A DNA stretch of 64,000 bases from Pseudomonas silvicola (GCF_026651855.1 NZ_CP093280.1:5124001-5188000), one strand, 5' to 3'; counted from the stretch's first letter, positions 7,999 to 17,388 are shown. Translations and numbers: made by a program. Notes: generated from the letters alone by a model not told the origin.

Positions 7999-9629
7999 TT
8001 GTTCACCCATGCGTCATAGAGGTAGGTCACGGCCAGGGAGGGCTCGATGCGCACGCCCTGGGTAGTCTTGTAGATGCCCAGGCGCGTGCTTTGCGGGTAG
8101 GTGGTCAGTTGCAGGTAGTTGCGGCTGGCGATCGCCTGTGCCTGGTAATACAAGGCCTGGCGCTGTTGCGGGTCTTGGGTGGCCAGGGCGCCCTCCAGCG
8201 TCTGGTCGAAGGTCTTGTCGTCAAAGCCCGCGGTGTTCTGGTGGTACCCGCCCACACCCGCCGGTTGCAGGAACTGCGAGCTGAAGATGATGCGCAGCAC
8301 GTCGGCGGTGTTGGTGTTCCAGTACTCGGGAATGACGTCGTAGTCCCATTTGGCCTGGTGGTCGGTGGCCTGCACCGCGCTCATCTGGTCGATCAACACC
8401 TCGAAGCCGACGGCGCGGGTGGTGGCTTGCACCTGTTCCCACAAGGTCTGCTCCGAGGGCGGGGTCTCATTGCTCATGATCACATGCACCTGCAGGCGCT
8501 GGCCGTCCCTGGTGCGGTAACCCTGGGCGTCGCGCCCCGTCCAGCCGGCCTCATCCAACAGGTGGTTGGCCCGGGCCGGGTCATAGTCCTGCGCGTGCTC
8601 GAAGTCAGCGCTGTGAAACCGCGTGGCTGAACTCAACGGCGCCCCGGCCCGCGGAAACTCGCCGAAGTACACGCTCTTGAGCGCGCCCTCCACATCGGCG
8701 CTGCGCACAAAGGCCTCGCGCACCTTCACGTCGTTGAAGGGCACCCGGCGGGTGTTGAGGGTGCCGTTGGTGGGGTTGCCGGGCCGCAGGGCAATCATCA
8801 GGCTCAGGTCCGGGTTATGCCGGGCCGCTGCGTGCGATTCGGGCGGCAGCGCCTCGATCACGTCCACCTCACCGGCCTGCAGCGAAGCGAAGCGTACCGA
8901 TGGTTCGGGAATGAACTTCCACACCACCCGGTCCAGATAGGCTGGCCCTTGATGATGGGCCGTGGGCGGCGCCCAGTTGTAATCGGGGTTGCGCACCAGC
9001 TCGACCTGGCTCTGGCGGTCCCACTTGATCACCTTGAACGGCCCCGAACCCACCGGCGACTGGCAATTTTCGTCCCGCGAGCGCAGCAGCGCGGTGGGCG
9101 ACTCGATGCCCAGAAACCCTTGCGCCAGTACTTCCAGGAACGCGGCATAGGGTGAGGACAGGTGCACCACGGCGGTGTGCTCATCCACCACGTCCGTGCT
9201 GACGTACTGGCGGATATAGCCACCGGCCGTACTGGACTGGGTCTTGGGGTTGGCCATGTGGTCGAGGTTGGCCTTCACGGCGGCGGCGTTGAACGGCGTG
9301 CCATCGGTGAAATGCACGTCATCGCGCAAGTGGAAGGTATAGGTGGTGCCGTCGGCGGAGACCTCCCAGCTTTTGGCCAGCCAAGGGCCGATCTTGCCGT
9401 TCTCGTCCATGGACACCAGCGAGTCCAGGTACTGCTGCCCCACGAACACCTGGGGCATGTCGCCGGACACATGGGGGTCCAGGCAGGTGGGCTCGCGGTC
9501 GGTGGCATAGACCAGCGTGCCGCCGCTGACGGGCGTGGTGCTGCGCTGTGCCACTGGGGTACTGCGGTCGCACGCTGCCAGCGCCACGCACAGCGCGGCC
9601 AGGGTGAAAGTCTTGAAGGTTGGATGCAC
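7995..9629 (-). CDS. Family 5 extracellular solute-binding lipoprotein
   Basis: A 544-residue periplasmic binding protein of the DppA/OppA family and the first gene of the importer operon. A lipoprotein signal is visible: a hydrophobic segment ending in LAAC, with Cys20 as the lipidated residue. The mature part starts with GGTLVYATDREPTCLDPHVSGD, the usual opening of family 5, and contains YTFHLRDDVHFTDGTPFNAAAVKANLDH. Such proteins bind peptides, nickel chelates or other small compounds and deliver them to the permease pair. The flavin enzyme in the operon makes a non-peptide ligand possible. Confidence 0.88.
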   Translation of the reverse strand: MHPTFKTFTLAALCVALAACDRSTPVAQRSTTPVSGGTLVYATDREPTCLDPHVSGDMPQVFVGQQYLDSLVSMDENGKIGPWLAKSWEVSADGTTYTFHLRDDVHFTDGTPFNAAAVKANLDHMANPKTQSSTAGGYIRQYVSTDVVDEHTAVVHLSSPYAAFLEVLAQGFLGIESPTALLRSRDENCQSPVGSGPFKVIKWDRQSQVELVRNPDYNWAPPTAHHQGPAYLDRVVWKFIPEPSVRFASLQAGEVDVIEALPPESHAAARHNPDLSLMIALRPGNPTNGTLNTRRVPFNDVKVREAFVRSADVEGALKSVYFGEFPRAGAPLSSATRFHSADFEHAQDYDPARANHLLDEAGWTGRDAQGYRTRDGQRLQVHVIMSNETPPSEQTLWEQVQATTRAVGFEVLIDQMSAVQATDHQAKWDYDVIPEYWNTNTADVLRIIFSSQFLQPAGVGGYHQNTAGFDDKTFDQTLEGALATQDPQQRQALYYQAQAIASRNYLQLTTYPQSTRLGIYKTTQGVRIEPSLAVTYLYDAWVNK

Positions 9630-9867
9630 GGGCGTCCCTCGGCCAATGGTTCTGGCCTAGGGGATTGCACAAGCCGTGCCGGGTTGAAAGGCCCGGTTCA
9701 AAGGGCTTTGGCGGGGGTTGGCGAGGGCGGAAAGCGGCAAACTGCCGATCAAGTGTTGGTGGGGCAACAGCGCCTATGGCGGGATCGCCCCTCCATTTCC
9801 TGCCATCGCGGCAACCCTGTGGCACCGGATAAAGCTTCGGAAGAGGCCCGTCAACCGCGTTGTCTGC

Positions 9868-9893
9868 TTCCCGAGCTTACGCCCGGTCCCACA
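9868..9893 (-). repeat. REP-like short repeat, copy 2
   Basis: Same element as 3165-3189 in the same orientation, with one extra A (GAGCTTACGCCC against GAGCTTCGCCC). The two copies bracket the importer operon together with its downstream flank. Confidence 0.5.
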
Positions 9894-9950
9894 ACGCAAG
9901 TCTTTCGCCCAGCGTGGCAGGTACTCAGCCCTGCCCGGCATGTGTCGATT

Positions 9951-9979
9951 TTGAAACGATCACGTATATATGGCATAGT
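9951..9979 (+). promoter_or_regulatory. Candidate sigma-70 promoter for the OmpA-like gene
   Basis: TTGAAA at 9951-9956 and CATAGT at 9974-9979 are separated by 17 bases, in a locally AT-rich stretch. Initiation a few bases downstream would leave a leader of about 30 bases before the GTG at 10016. Confidence 0.4.
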
Positions 9980-10015
9980 GCCACGCATCTTTTCGCAGGT
10001 TTCAAGGATGATAGT

Positions 10016-11257
10016 GTGAATGAATTGCTCGACGCCCTGAGTAAACACGGCTCACTGTTGGCCAGACTGATCGTCGCACTTGGTGTGCTCATTACCTGGA
10101 GCTACTGCGCCTTTACCATCAACTTTTTTCCCACTGGCCTGAATATCGCTGACGGACTGGTGTTCGTATTTATCGCGCTGGGTTTTGGGCTTTTGTACCT
10201 GTTATGGCTCATGACGTGCGTGCTGCTTTACTACTTCGGGCAGGTTTTTCTGGACGAGCCACTGAGCTGGGGTAGTCTATTGCCTGTGGCAACGGTCATC
10301 TTGCTGCTGGGCTGCCACGCTGGGGTCGCCTACGAACTGGGAAGCTTCCCCGCCCTCGTAGCGCCGTTGTCCAGCGGCTTCCTGCTGCACTTCGCACTCT
10401 TCAAGTGGAAACCGGTCCCAGGCCTCGGAGTCGCCAAGCGACGCGAACGGCGCCGGTTTCGAATCACGCTCATTTTCATGGGTATCATGCTGCCGCCTTT
10501 CATCGCTGTACCGATTTTGTCGATTATCATCAACAGCGCGTTCAGCTTCATCGGTATCCAACAGAAAAATGTCTCGCTGGTGCTCGATGCCGACAATTTA
10601 CACATCATCAACGACGTTGCAAAAGAGTTGGACCTTTCTGTGTACGGATGTTCGGTGGGGGCGACTCCAACCCGTATCGTTCATCATTTCAATGTGCTGT
10701 GGCATGGCCTTGGCGAAAGAAGTCTCGTGCAATTACTCGTCAATGAGAATGGCAATTGGGTCGCCAAAGCCAAAATCGAACTCGATCAGGCTGGCTTGAA
10801 AATCATCACCCCCACCGATAAAAAAGCGAGTTTCAGCACCTGCGTGACCCTCAACACCGACACGTTATTTGATAACTATTCGGATACCCCGAACGATGAG
10901 GGCAAAGTGGAGTTGAAAAACTTTGCCGAGCGTACCGGGGCTAGGCTCAAGGAGGCGCACCTGGCGATACTGTCCGCACGCATTATCGGGTACACCGACC
11001 GAGTGCCGATTGCCAAAGACAACGACTCCAACACCAAGCTATCCATCCGCCGCGCAAAACAAGTCTTCACTCAGCTAGCACCGCTGTTCGACCATGTTCA
11101 CGTCGACATTGTCGGACGCGGCTCCCTGGAGCCGAAAGCAACCTGCCCATGGGACCTCAAGGGCCTGGACCTGCGTGAATGCCTGGCTATCGATCGCCGG
11201 GTGGAAATCGAGCTCACATTGCACCAGAGCGCTGAAGACAAGAAGACTGGAACCTAG
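10016..11257 (+). CDS. Inner-membrane protein with C-terminal OmpA-like domain
   Basis: A 413-residue protein starting at GTG 10016, preceded by AAGGA at 7 bases; a longer frame from TTG 9860 is rejected. The first half holds about five hydrophobic segments, including a pair around residues 45-80 and one near 165-190. The second half is soluble and ends in an OmpA/MotB-like domain: a GYTDRVP strand-loop, then LSIRRAKQV (the N-x2-L-S-x2-R-A-x2-V peptidoglycan-binding signature), then DRRVEIEL. It probably links the inner membrane to peptidoglycan. It leads a plus-strand group ending with a TerF-like gene, so a role in the Ter response is inferred from context. Confidence 0.75.
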   Translation: MNELLDALSKHGSLLARLIVALGVLITWSYCAFTINFFPTGLNIADGLVFVFIALGFGLLYLLWLMTCVLLYYFGQVFLDEPLSWGSLLPVATVILLLGCHAGVAYELGSFPALVAPLSSGFLLHFALFKWKPVPGLGVAKRRERRRFRITLIFMGIMLPPFIAVPILSIIINSAFSFIGIQQKNVSLVLDADNLHIINDVAKELDLSVYGCSVGATPTRIVHHFNVLWHGLGERSLVQLLVNENGNWVAKAKIELDQAGLKIITPTDKKASFSTCVTLNTDTLFDNYSDTPNDEGKVELKNFAERTGARLKEAHLAILSARIIGYTDRVPIAKDNDSNTKLSIRRAKQVFTQLAPLFDHVHVDIVGRGSLEPKATCPWDLKGLDLRECLAIDRRVEIELTLHQSAEDKKTGT

Positions 11258-11358
11258 ATCGGCCATAGCGAAAAGCCACTAAGGAACTCACGCGCGCGGC
11301 CGATACAGCCTCTGCCTTTGCACAGGACTCGGCAATTACCAGGATAAGGGACTACAGG

Positions 11359-12453
11359 ATGACGCTCCGCCCCACCACCGCACTGCTGCTGGCGCTTCTG
11401 GCTGGCAATGGCATGGCTGCCAGCTTCGATTGTTCGAAGGCCAGTTCCTTCGCGGAAAAATCCATCTGCGCCGATGGTTATCTGTCCACGGTAGACAACG
11501 TGCTTGCCACGTCCTACAAGAAGGCCCTCACCGCTGCCGCCGATCCGCAGGCGCTACGCCAGTCCCAGCGGGAGTGGTTGGCCCAGCGTGACCAATGCAC
11601 CACTCAGCAGTGCCTGGATAAGGCGCTGGGCGCGCGTATTCAGGTGCTTGACCACTACGCCGCCGACGAGCAGGCCAAGGCCTATGACGCTGAGCAGCGG
11701 GTTCAGGCCCAGCAGCGTGAAGCGCAACGCCAGGCGCAAGACGCCTTGGCAGCGCAGCGCGTCGACCAGGCCCGGGCGGCGGCGGAGCAACAGCCTCGGC
11801 CGCACGCTTTGGCGCCCGCCGCCCCCCTTCAGCCGCGCTACCAGGCTCCTGCCCCGGCTGCTCAACCCGCTGCCGCGCAAACGCTGTGGCAGTGGTTCTT
11901 CGGCGGCCCCGGCTGGAAGTACACGCTACTGATCGGGGCCTGCATCACGGCGTTCACCCTGCGGCGCCACCACGCCCAGGTGGCTACCCTCTACACCGAC
12001 TACACGGACGCCGCCATCACCAACCTGCTGCCGGCTGCCGGCGTGATCATCGGTGCGCTGTGTCGATGGCTGGAGTTGCCCGCCGTACTGGTGTACAGCG
12101 CCGGCGTGACGGGTTTCGCCCTGGCGATCCTGTACGCGGTCTACGCCTCGATACGCAGCAACCGCGGCGCCTTGAACACGGTCATGGTCATCGTGACAAA
12201 ACTGACGCTCATCTCGGTGTTCTACGTCCTGATCGGCTTGCTGATCGCCTCGTTGTTCGTCAACACCCGCCGCCAAGGCGAATCCCAGGCCCGGGCCGAC
12301 GCCCGCAACCGTCGCGAGAAGCGGGCCACCCGCGCCCAGATCGCCGGCCTGACACTGGCGTACACGGCCCTAACGGCCTGGTTGTGCCGGCGGCCGATGT
12401 TCACCTCGCTTGCCGACTGCCTCGAGTTCGACACCACTCCTCTACTGACCTGA
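11359..12453 (+). CDS. LprI-like domain protein with membrane segments
   Basis: A 364-residue protein. A signal peptide (about residues 1-20) is followed by an LprI-type domain (about 21-100) with paired cysteines (C25, C37, then DQC and QQC) and the SQREWLAQRDQC block typical of lysozyme-inhibitor LprI family proteins. Next come a Gln/Ala-rich, probably coiled-coil segment (about 105-150), a Pro/Ala linker (about 150-175) and three to four transmembrane helices (about 185-310), with a basic C-terminal region. This architecture suggests a periplasmic sensor or inhibitor tethered to the inner membrane. Envelope stress linked to Ter is an inference from neighbours. Confidence 0.72.
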   Translation: MTLRPTTALLLALLAGNGMAASFDCSKASSFAEKSICADGYLSTVDNVLATSYKKALTAAADPQALRQSQREWLAQRDQCTTQQCLDKALGARIQVLDHYAADEQAKAYDAEQRVQAQQREAQRQAQDALAAQRVDQARAAAEQQPRPHALAPAAPLQPRYQAPAPAAQPAAAQTLWQWFFGGPGWKYTLLIGACITAFTLRRHHAQVATLYTDYTDAAITNLLPAAGVIIGALCRWLELPAVLVYSAGVTGFALAILYAVYASIRSNRGALNTVMVIVTKLTLISVFYVLIGLLIASLFVNTRRQGESQARADARNRREKRATRAQIAGLTLAYTALTAWLCRRPMFTSLADCLEFDTTPLLT

Positions 12454-12513
12454 CAGGCAAGGGCGGCAACACCCCTGCCTGCTTCATTCGTTCCACCCCC
12501 ACGGAAGATCTCC

Positions 12514-13266
12514 ATGTCACACGCCGGTATTCCCTGCCTCGCCTTCATGATCCTGATTGGCTGCCTCAGCTTCTTCCTGCCCCCGGAAGCCGTTGCCATC
12601 TCGATAAGCATTGTCGTGCTGTTCGCAGGCCCGTACTTTCTGTATTACCTGTTCAAACACAACCTGCACCACGACATCATCCGCGGCTTTTTGCTGTCGC
12701 TGCTGGTCATGGCGCTGGGCATGATTCCCGTGCTGGGCTGGATCGCCATCATCGGGTTTCTGATCTACAACATCGCGCGCGCCGTGGACGGGCTCAAGAG
12801 CCTGGTACCCGATGCGCTGGTCAGCATCGTCATTTATGCCCTGCTGTGCGCCCGGGTAATGTTCGATATCCACACACCGCTGGCCATTGCCGGCCTGGCG
12901 TTCGCCTACCTCGCGGTTGCCGTTCTGTATTGCCGCACCCTTGACCACCTGGAGCCGGAACTGGCCTGGTTCAAATTGTCGATCATGTTCCTGGCCATTC
13001 CCTTCTGCGTGCTGACCGTGGTGTCGATCGTTTCAGCGCTTGGCAACCTGTTCCGCACCGTCGGCTCGAGCCTGACCCGCACCCTGATCACCCCGCAGAC
13101 CGTGTCCGGCCACATGCGCAATGGCATGCGCATCGACGCCTATACCCGCAACATCACGACGACGGTAACCACCACCGTGACCCACACAGTGCCCAGCGTC
13201 GGCACCATCACCGCCACCGCTGCGGCCGACGTGGCGCAAAAAGTCAAGGATGAACAGGCTGACTGA
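12514..13266 (+). CDS. Unrecognised multi-spanning membrane protein
   Basis: A 250-residue protein I do not recognise. Residues about 5-45 form a hydrophobic hairpin, and four further hydrophobic segments reach about residue 180. The remaining 65 residues are soluble and Thr/Val-rich (TTTVTTTVTHTVPSV near 215-230), ending in a charged tail. ATG 12514 is preceded only by a weak GGAAG sequence. It lies between the LprI-like gene and the TerF-like gene, about 60 bases from each, so co-transcription is likely. No catalytic motif is visible. Confidence 0.65.
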   Translation: MSHAGIPCLAFMILIGCLSFFLPPEAVAISISIVVLFAGPYFLYYLFKHNLHHDIIRGFLLSLLVMALGMIPVLGWIAIIGFLIYNIARAVDGLKSLVPDALVSIVIYALLCARVMFDIHTPLAIAGLAFAYLAVAVLYCRTLDHLEPELAWFKLSIMFLAIPFCVLTVVSIVSALGNLFRTVGSSLTRTLITPQTVSGHMRNGMRIDAYTRNITTTVTTTVTHTVPSVGTITATAAADVAQKVKDEQAD

Positions 13267-13332
13267 AGGCCACGCCAGCGGGCCGAGCCTGTATGATTGG
13301 CGATACTTTTCACGCCAACACAGGGAAGCGCC

Positions 13333-14568
13333 ATGCAGCTTACGCAAGGGCAACGACTGCCACTGTCAAGTATCCTCCAGGGTGACCAGCTCACCCTGTC
13401 CCTCACCCTCAAGTCCCCCCATGTCATCGACTACGCGTGCTTTGGCATCGATGCCGCCGGCAAGCTGTCGGATGACCGCTACATGGTCTTCTTCAACCAG
13501 CCTGCCACGCCCTGCGCCAGTGTTCGGCTCGCTCACGAAGGTGCGTTCAGCCTGAACCTGACGACCCTGCCGGCGACCATCGAGCGCCTGGTGTTCACCG
13601 CCGCCATCGACGGCTACGGCGCCATGCGTGACCTGGCGCCCAGCGCTTTTGCGGTTCAGGCGGCCGATGGCGCCACCGCGGCGACATGCGAGTTTCAGGG
13701 CCGGGACTTTGCCAGCGAGAAGGCCATCATGGTTGCCGACCTGTACCGCAAGGACGGTGCCTGGCGCCTGCAGGCCAACCTGCAGGGCTTCAACGACGGC
13801 CTGGACGCACTGGTGCGCCATTTCGGCGGAGAAGTCCAGGAACAACCGGTGGTACCCGCTCGAATTTCCCTTGAGAAGAAAATCGCCGACGCCGCGCCGC
13901 ACTTGCTCAGCCTGGCCAAGAAAGCCCAACTGAGCCTGGAAAAGAACAACCTGGCCAACGTCACGGCCCGGGTAGCGCTGGTGCTGGACGTCTCAGGCTC
14001 CATGAACGGCCAATACAACAAGGGCCGGGTCCAGGAAGTGGTGAACCGCCTGGTGCCGCTGGCCGTGCACTTCGATGATGACGGCGAACTGGACTGCTGG
14101 GGGTTCGCGGCCAAGCCGCAGCAACTGCCAGCGGTATCACTGGCCAACCACAAGGACTACGTGAACACCGTGGAAGGTGGCTGGAAACGCTGGAACCTGG
14201 GGGCCCGGGTGAACGACGAGCCCAAGGTCATTCGCCAGGTGATCGATTATTACAAACGCTCCGGGGATCTGACGCCGGTCTACGTGATGTTCATCAGTGA
14301 CGGTGGCGTGCATGAAAACAAGGCCATCACCCAACTGATCGTCGAGGCGGCACGCTACCCGGTGTTCTGGCAGTTCGTGGGCCTGGGCGGCTCCAGTTAC
14401 GGCATTCTGGAAAAGCTCGACACATTGCCCGGCCGGGTCGTCGACAACTGCGGGTTCTTCGCCTTGGACGACCTGCATGATGTGAGTGAAGAGGCGCTGT
14501 ACGACAAGTTGATGAACGAGTTTCCCAGCTGGCTCAAGGAGGCCAGAGGGAAAGGCATTCTCGGCTGA
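13333..14568 (+). CDS. terF: TerF-like protein: TerD-type domain plus vWA domain
   Basis: A 411-residue protein. Residues about 1-160 are a TerD-type calcium-binding domain (LTQGQRLPL opening; ASEKAIMVADLYRKDGAWRLQANLQGF near the end). A von Willebrand A domain begins near residue 210 with the MIDAS motif DVSGSMNGQ and has ISDGG further on. This is the TerF arrangement: metal-sensing TerD fused to a protein-interaction vWA domain. The start at 13333 follows AGGGAAG; a frame opening at 13297 lacks one. It is convergent with terE, and both end at the hairpin at 14634-14667. Cytoplasmic, with no signal peptide. Confidence 0.82.
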   Translation: MQLTQGQRLPLSSILQGDQLTLSLTLKSPHVIDYACFGIDAAGKLSDDRYMVFFNQPATPCASVRLAHEGAFSLNLTTLPATIERLVFTAAIDGYGAMRDLAPSAFAVQAADGATAATCEFQGRDFASEKAIMVADLYRKDGAWRLQANLQGFNDGLDALVRHFGGEVQEQPVVPARISLEKKIADAAPHLLSLAKKAQLSLEKNNLANVTARVALVLDVSGSMNGQYNKGRVQEVVNRLVPLAVHFDDDGELDCWGFAAKPQQLPAVSLANHKDYVNTVEGGWKRWNLGARVNDEPKVIRQVIDYYKRSGDLTPVYVMFISDGGVHENKAITQLIVEAARYPVFWQFVGLGGSSYGILEKLDTLPGRVVDNCGFFALDDLHDVSEEALYDKLMNEFPSWLKEARGKGILG

Positions 14569-14633
14569 CTGTCTTGTGCCCTGCCTGGCGGCCGCGACAG
14601 GCTGTAGCCGCGTCGAGCTGCCACACGTGCAAC

Positions 14634-14667
14634 ACAAGAAACCCTGCGCGAAGGCAGGGTTTCTTGT
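14634..14667. terminator. Bidirectional terminator between terF-like gene and terE
   Basis: A perfect 14-base stem (ACAAGAAACCCTGC, 14634-14647, with its complement at 14654-14667) around a 6-base loop. The AAGAAA/TTTCTT ends give a T-rich exit on both strands. It lies between convergent stop codons. Confidence 0.85.
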
Positions 14668-14682
14668 CAGCGCTGGGTGCTA

Positions 14683-15261
14683 TCAGCCGATGCTGACGCC
14701 ATGGGCTTCAGCCAACGGCTTGAGGCCGCCGGCGAAACCCTGGCCGATGGCCTTGAACTTGAACTCGTCGCCGTTGCGGTACACCTCACCGAAAATCATC
14801 GCGGTTTCGGTGGAGGCGTCTTCGGACAGGTCATAACGGGCCAGTTCCTTGCCGTCCGCCTTGTTGACCACACGAATGTAAGCGTTGCCAACCTGGCCAA
14901 AGCTTTGCTTGCGCGCTTCCGCGTCGTGGATGGTCACCGCGAACACCAGTTTCTTCACCGCGGCCGCCAGGCCGGTGAGCTTGACCACCACTTGTTCGTC
15001 ATCACCTTCACCGGCGCCCGAGCGGTTGTCGCCCAGGTGTTCGATGGAGCCATCAACGGACTTCTTGTTGTTGTAGAAAATGAAACTGGCATCGTCCAGG
15101 ACCTTGCCGTTTTCACCTACCACGAACACCGAGGCGTCCAGGTCGAATTCCTGGCCATCGGTGACGCGAGCATCCCAGCCCAGGCCCACGGTCACTTCGC
15201 TGAGGCCCGGGGCCTCCTTGGACAGCGAGACGTTGGAGCCTTTGGACAAACTTACAGCCAT
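14683..15261 (-). CDS. terE: Tellurium resistance/stress protein TerE
   Basis: A 192-residue TerD-family protein. It opens with [17 protein letters not shown] and has [36 protein letters not shown] (calcium-binding acidic loop) and [19 protein letters not shown]. The DARVTDG...[14 protein letters not shown] variant fits TerE better than TerD. TerD-family proteins are soluble calcium-binding proteins thought to assemble with TerB and TerC at the membrane. AAGGAA precedes the ATG. It is the last gene of the 13-gene operon, 27 bases after terD and just before the bidirectional terminator. Confidence 0.88.
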   Translation of the reverse strand: MAVSLSKGSNVSLSKEAPGLSEVTVGLGWDARVTDGQEFDLDASVFVVGENGKVLDDASFIFYNNKKSVDGSIEHLGDNRSGAGEGDDEQVVVKLTGLAAAVKKLVFAVTIHDAEARKQSFGQVGNAYIRVVNKADGKELARYDLSEDASTETAMIFGEVYRNGDEFKFKAIGQGFAGGLKPLAEAHGVSIG

Positions 15262-15288
15262 GGTCTGATTCCTTGTCGTTGCGGGTAA

Positions 15289-15864
15289 TTAGAAGTTCAA
15301 GCCGAAGGAGTTGGCCACGGCCTTCAGGCCGCCAGCATAACCCTGGCCGATGGCGCGGAACTTCCACTCGCCGTTGTTGCGATACAGCTCGGCGAAGATC
15401 ATCGCGGTTTCAGTGGACGCATCTTCCGCCAGGTCGTAACGGACCACTTCGGCGTTGGTGACTTCGTTGACGACGCGAATGAACGCACCGCCCACCTGGC
15501 CAAAGTTCTGCTTGCGCGCTTCGGCGTCGTGGATGGTCACGGTGAACACCACTTTGTCGATGTCGGCCGGTACGCGGCTGAGGTCGATCTTCAGCACTTC
15601 GTCGTCGCCATCACCGGCGCCGGTGCGGTTGTCACCGGTGTGTTCGATGGAACCGTCCTGGCTTTTGAGCTGGTTGTAGAAAATGAAATCGGCTTCACCG
15701 CGAACCTTGCCGGTGCTGCTCAGCAGGAACGCACTGGCGTCCAGGTCGAATTCGGTGCCGTCGGTGGCGCGTGGGTCCCAGCCCAGGCCAACCAGCAATT
15801 TGGTCAGCGACGGGTCGGTTTTGGACAGGGAAAGGTTACCGCCCTTCTGAAGAGACAATGCCAT
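15289..15864 (-). CDS. terD: Tellurium resistance/stress protein TerD
   Basis: A 191-residue TerD-family protein. Key blocks are [53 protein letters not shown] (calcium-binding acidic loop) and [37 protein letters not shown]. The ASAFLL and [13 protein letters not shown] variants match TerD rather than TerE. AAGGAG lies 7 bases before the ATG. It lies 31 bases downstream of terC. TerD and TerE here are paralogues in the same operon, as in classical ter loci. Confidence 0.9.
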   Translation of the reverse strand: MALSLQKGGNLSLSKTDPSLTKLLVGLGWDPRATDGTEFDLDASAFLLSSTGKVRGEADFIFYNQLKSQDGSIEHTGDNRTGAGDGDDEVLKIDLSRVPADIDKVVFTVTIHDAEARKQNFGQVGGAFIRVVNEVTNAEVVRYDLAEDASTETAMIFAELYRNNGEWKFRAIGQGYAGGLKAVANSFGLNF

Positions 15865-15895
15865 GTTACAACTCCTTGTTTTGCCGATGAGGGAA

Positions 15896-16927
15896 TCAAT
15901 TGGGCTCGGTCTGACCGTCGTCCTTGCCCGGGAAAATGACGCTGGCCAGGATGCCGATCACCAGTACAACCATCACGATGAGCAGGCTGGTATTGGCACT
16001 GATGCTGTAGCCGTGCTGGAACAGGTGGTCGGTGGCGTTGAGCGCCAGCTTGGCCGCGATGAAGAACAACAGCGCGATCACCGCCTTTTCCAGGTGCACC
16101 AGGTAACGCTTCAAGGCTTCGAGCACGAAATACATGGTGCGCAGGCCCAGGATGGCGAAGAGCATGGCCGAGTACACGATCAGCGGTTCGCGGCTGACGG
16201 CGATCACCGCCGGCACCGAGTCGAACGCGAACAGCACGTCGGACACCTCGGCCACCACCAGGCACAGGAACAGCGGCGTGGCGAAGATCGCGCCTTTGGC
16301 CGCCAGGCTCAGGCCCGCGTGCTCGGGCTTGCCGATCTCGCGCTCCAGGGTCTTGCGACTGACGAAGAACTGGTTGCCGTACAGCTTGGGCCACACGGGA
16401 AAAAGTTTGGAGGCAAAGCGGTAGGCCAGGTGGCTGGAGTAGTCCTCTTCCTCCTCGTCATCGCCGCCGCCCTTGAGCATCATGATGGCAGTCCAGGCCA
16501 CGATGACGGCGAACACCACCTCGACCCACGGGCCGAAGGCCAGCAGCCCGGTGCCGATGGCCACGAAGATGCCCCGGAACACGATGGCGCCGATGATGCC
16601 CCAGTACAGCACCCGGTGACGCAGGCCGTCCGGCACCTTGAACCAGGCGAAGATCGCCATGAAGACAAACAGGTTGTCCACGCTCAGGACTTTTTCCAGG
16701 GCGTAGCCAGTGACGAACAGGCTGGCCACTTCCGGGCCATGCTGCACGTACAGGAAACCGGCGAAGGCCAGCGACAGGGCGATCCAGAACACCGACCAGA
16801 CCGAAGCCTTGGCCAGCGAAACCGGCTTGTCGCCACGGTGGGTGAGCATGTCCAGCAGCATGGCGCCGATGGCCATCCCGGCGAAAACCGCCATGGTCAG
16901 CGGGGGAAAACCGATGTGAGTGTCCAC
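15896..16927 (-). CDS. terC: Integral membrane protein TerC
   Basis: A TerC-family inner-membrane protein of about 343 residues with nine or so transmembrane segments. The conserved membrane acidic motifs are present: [12 protein letters not shown] near residue 84 and [12 protein letters not shown] near 225. A charged loop rich in Asp/Glu ([12 protein letters not shown]) lies near 155. TerC proteins are implicated in metal-ion (Mn or Ca) export and anchoring of TerB/TerD. I prefer GTG at 16927 because TAAGG lies 9 bases upstream; TTG at 16933 would be only 3 bases from it. It lies 11 bases downstream of terB. Confidence 0.88.
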   Translation of the reverse strand: MDTHIGFPPLTMAVFAGMAIGAMLLDMLTHRGDKPVSLAKASVWSVFWIALSLAFAGFLYVQHGPEVASLFVTGYALEKVLSVDNLFVFMAIFAWFKVPDGLRHRVLYWGIIGAIVFRGIFVAIGTGLLAFGPWVEVVFAVIVAWTAIMMLKGGGDDEEEEDYSSHLAYRFASKLFPVWPKLYGNQFFVSRKTLEREIGKPEHAGLSLAAKGAIFATPLFLCLVVAEVSDVLFAFDSVPAVIAVSREPLIVYSAMLFAILGLRTMYFVLEALKRYLVHLEKAVIALLFFIAAKLALNATDHLFQHGYSISANTSLLIVMVVLVIGILASVIFPGKDDGQTEPN

Positions 16928-16938
16928 GTTCAAATACC

Positions 16939-17388
16939 TTACAGTTCGAAATCAGCGGGGTTCAGGCCCAGCTCCAGGCAGATCAGGCGGCAGGCTGCCT
17001 TTTCCTTGTCGTCGAAGTTGCCGTCCGAAGCGCCGATCGCACAGGCCACCCGCACCAGCAGGCGTGAGGCGCCGTCGTTGCCCTTGATCTTGTTGATCAC
17101 TTTCAGCGCTTCGGCCTGCCCGATCTGGTAGTCGAACTCAAACTTGCCCACCGCGTCGTTGAACGACTTGATCACGTCCGACAGGTCGAACACCTTGAGC
17201 TCCGGCGAGTTCTTGATGAACCCGGCCATCTTCATCTTCTCGGCAGAGGAAACCTCGCCGTCCGCCGCCGCGATCATCGCGCAGGCCGATGCCGTGGCAT
17301 CCATGAAGCTGCGGTTCTTGAACTTCGCCACCTCGGTGGTCAGTGTTTCACGGGCTTTCGCCGCGTTCGTTTTCAGCCATTCCAGCAT
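16939..17388 (-). CDS. terB: Tellurium resistance/stress protein TerB
   Basis: A 149-residue all-helical TerB protein. The two metal-binding acidic motifs are clear: AAADGEVSSAEKMKM near residue 40 and GASDGNFDDKEKAACR near 120. TerB is thought to bind metal and link the TerC membrane protein to TerD-family proteins. GAGGA precedes the ATG by 7 bases. It lies between terA (47-base gap) and terC (11-base gap) in the standard ter order Z-A-B-C-D-E. Confidence 0.9.
   Translation of the reverse strand: MLEWLKTNAAKARETLTTEVAKFKNRSFMDATASACAMIAAADGEVSSAEKMKMAGFIKNSPELKVFDLSDVIKSFNDAVGKFEFDYQIGQAEALKVINKIKGNDGASRLLVRVACAIGASDGNFDDKEKAACRLICLELGLNPADFEL

Larger units (their letters stand above)
9630..10015. 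other. Intergenic region between the importer operon and the Ter-linked membrane module
   Basis: A 386-base divergent region. It contains the second REP-like copy (9868-9893) and a candidate plus-strand promoter (9951-9979). An open frame from a TTG at 9860 runs through it into the next gene, but it crosses the repeat and lacks a ribosome-binding site, so it is not accepted as coding. No clear promoter for the importer operon was found. Confidence 0.6.

Noticed and set aside
9860-10015. N-terminal extension of the OmpA-like protein from TTG 9860
   Set aside because: It crosses a REP-like repeat and a candidate promoter and lacks a ribosome-binding site; GTG 10016 has AAGGA at good spacing.
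15863-17131. A 422-codon plus-strand frame opposite terC and terB
   Set aside because: Rich in His, Gln and Glu with no recognisable fold; the minus strand has well-conserved TerC and TerB.
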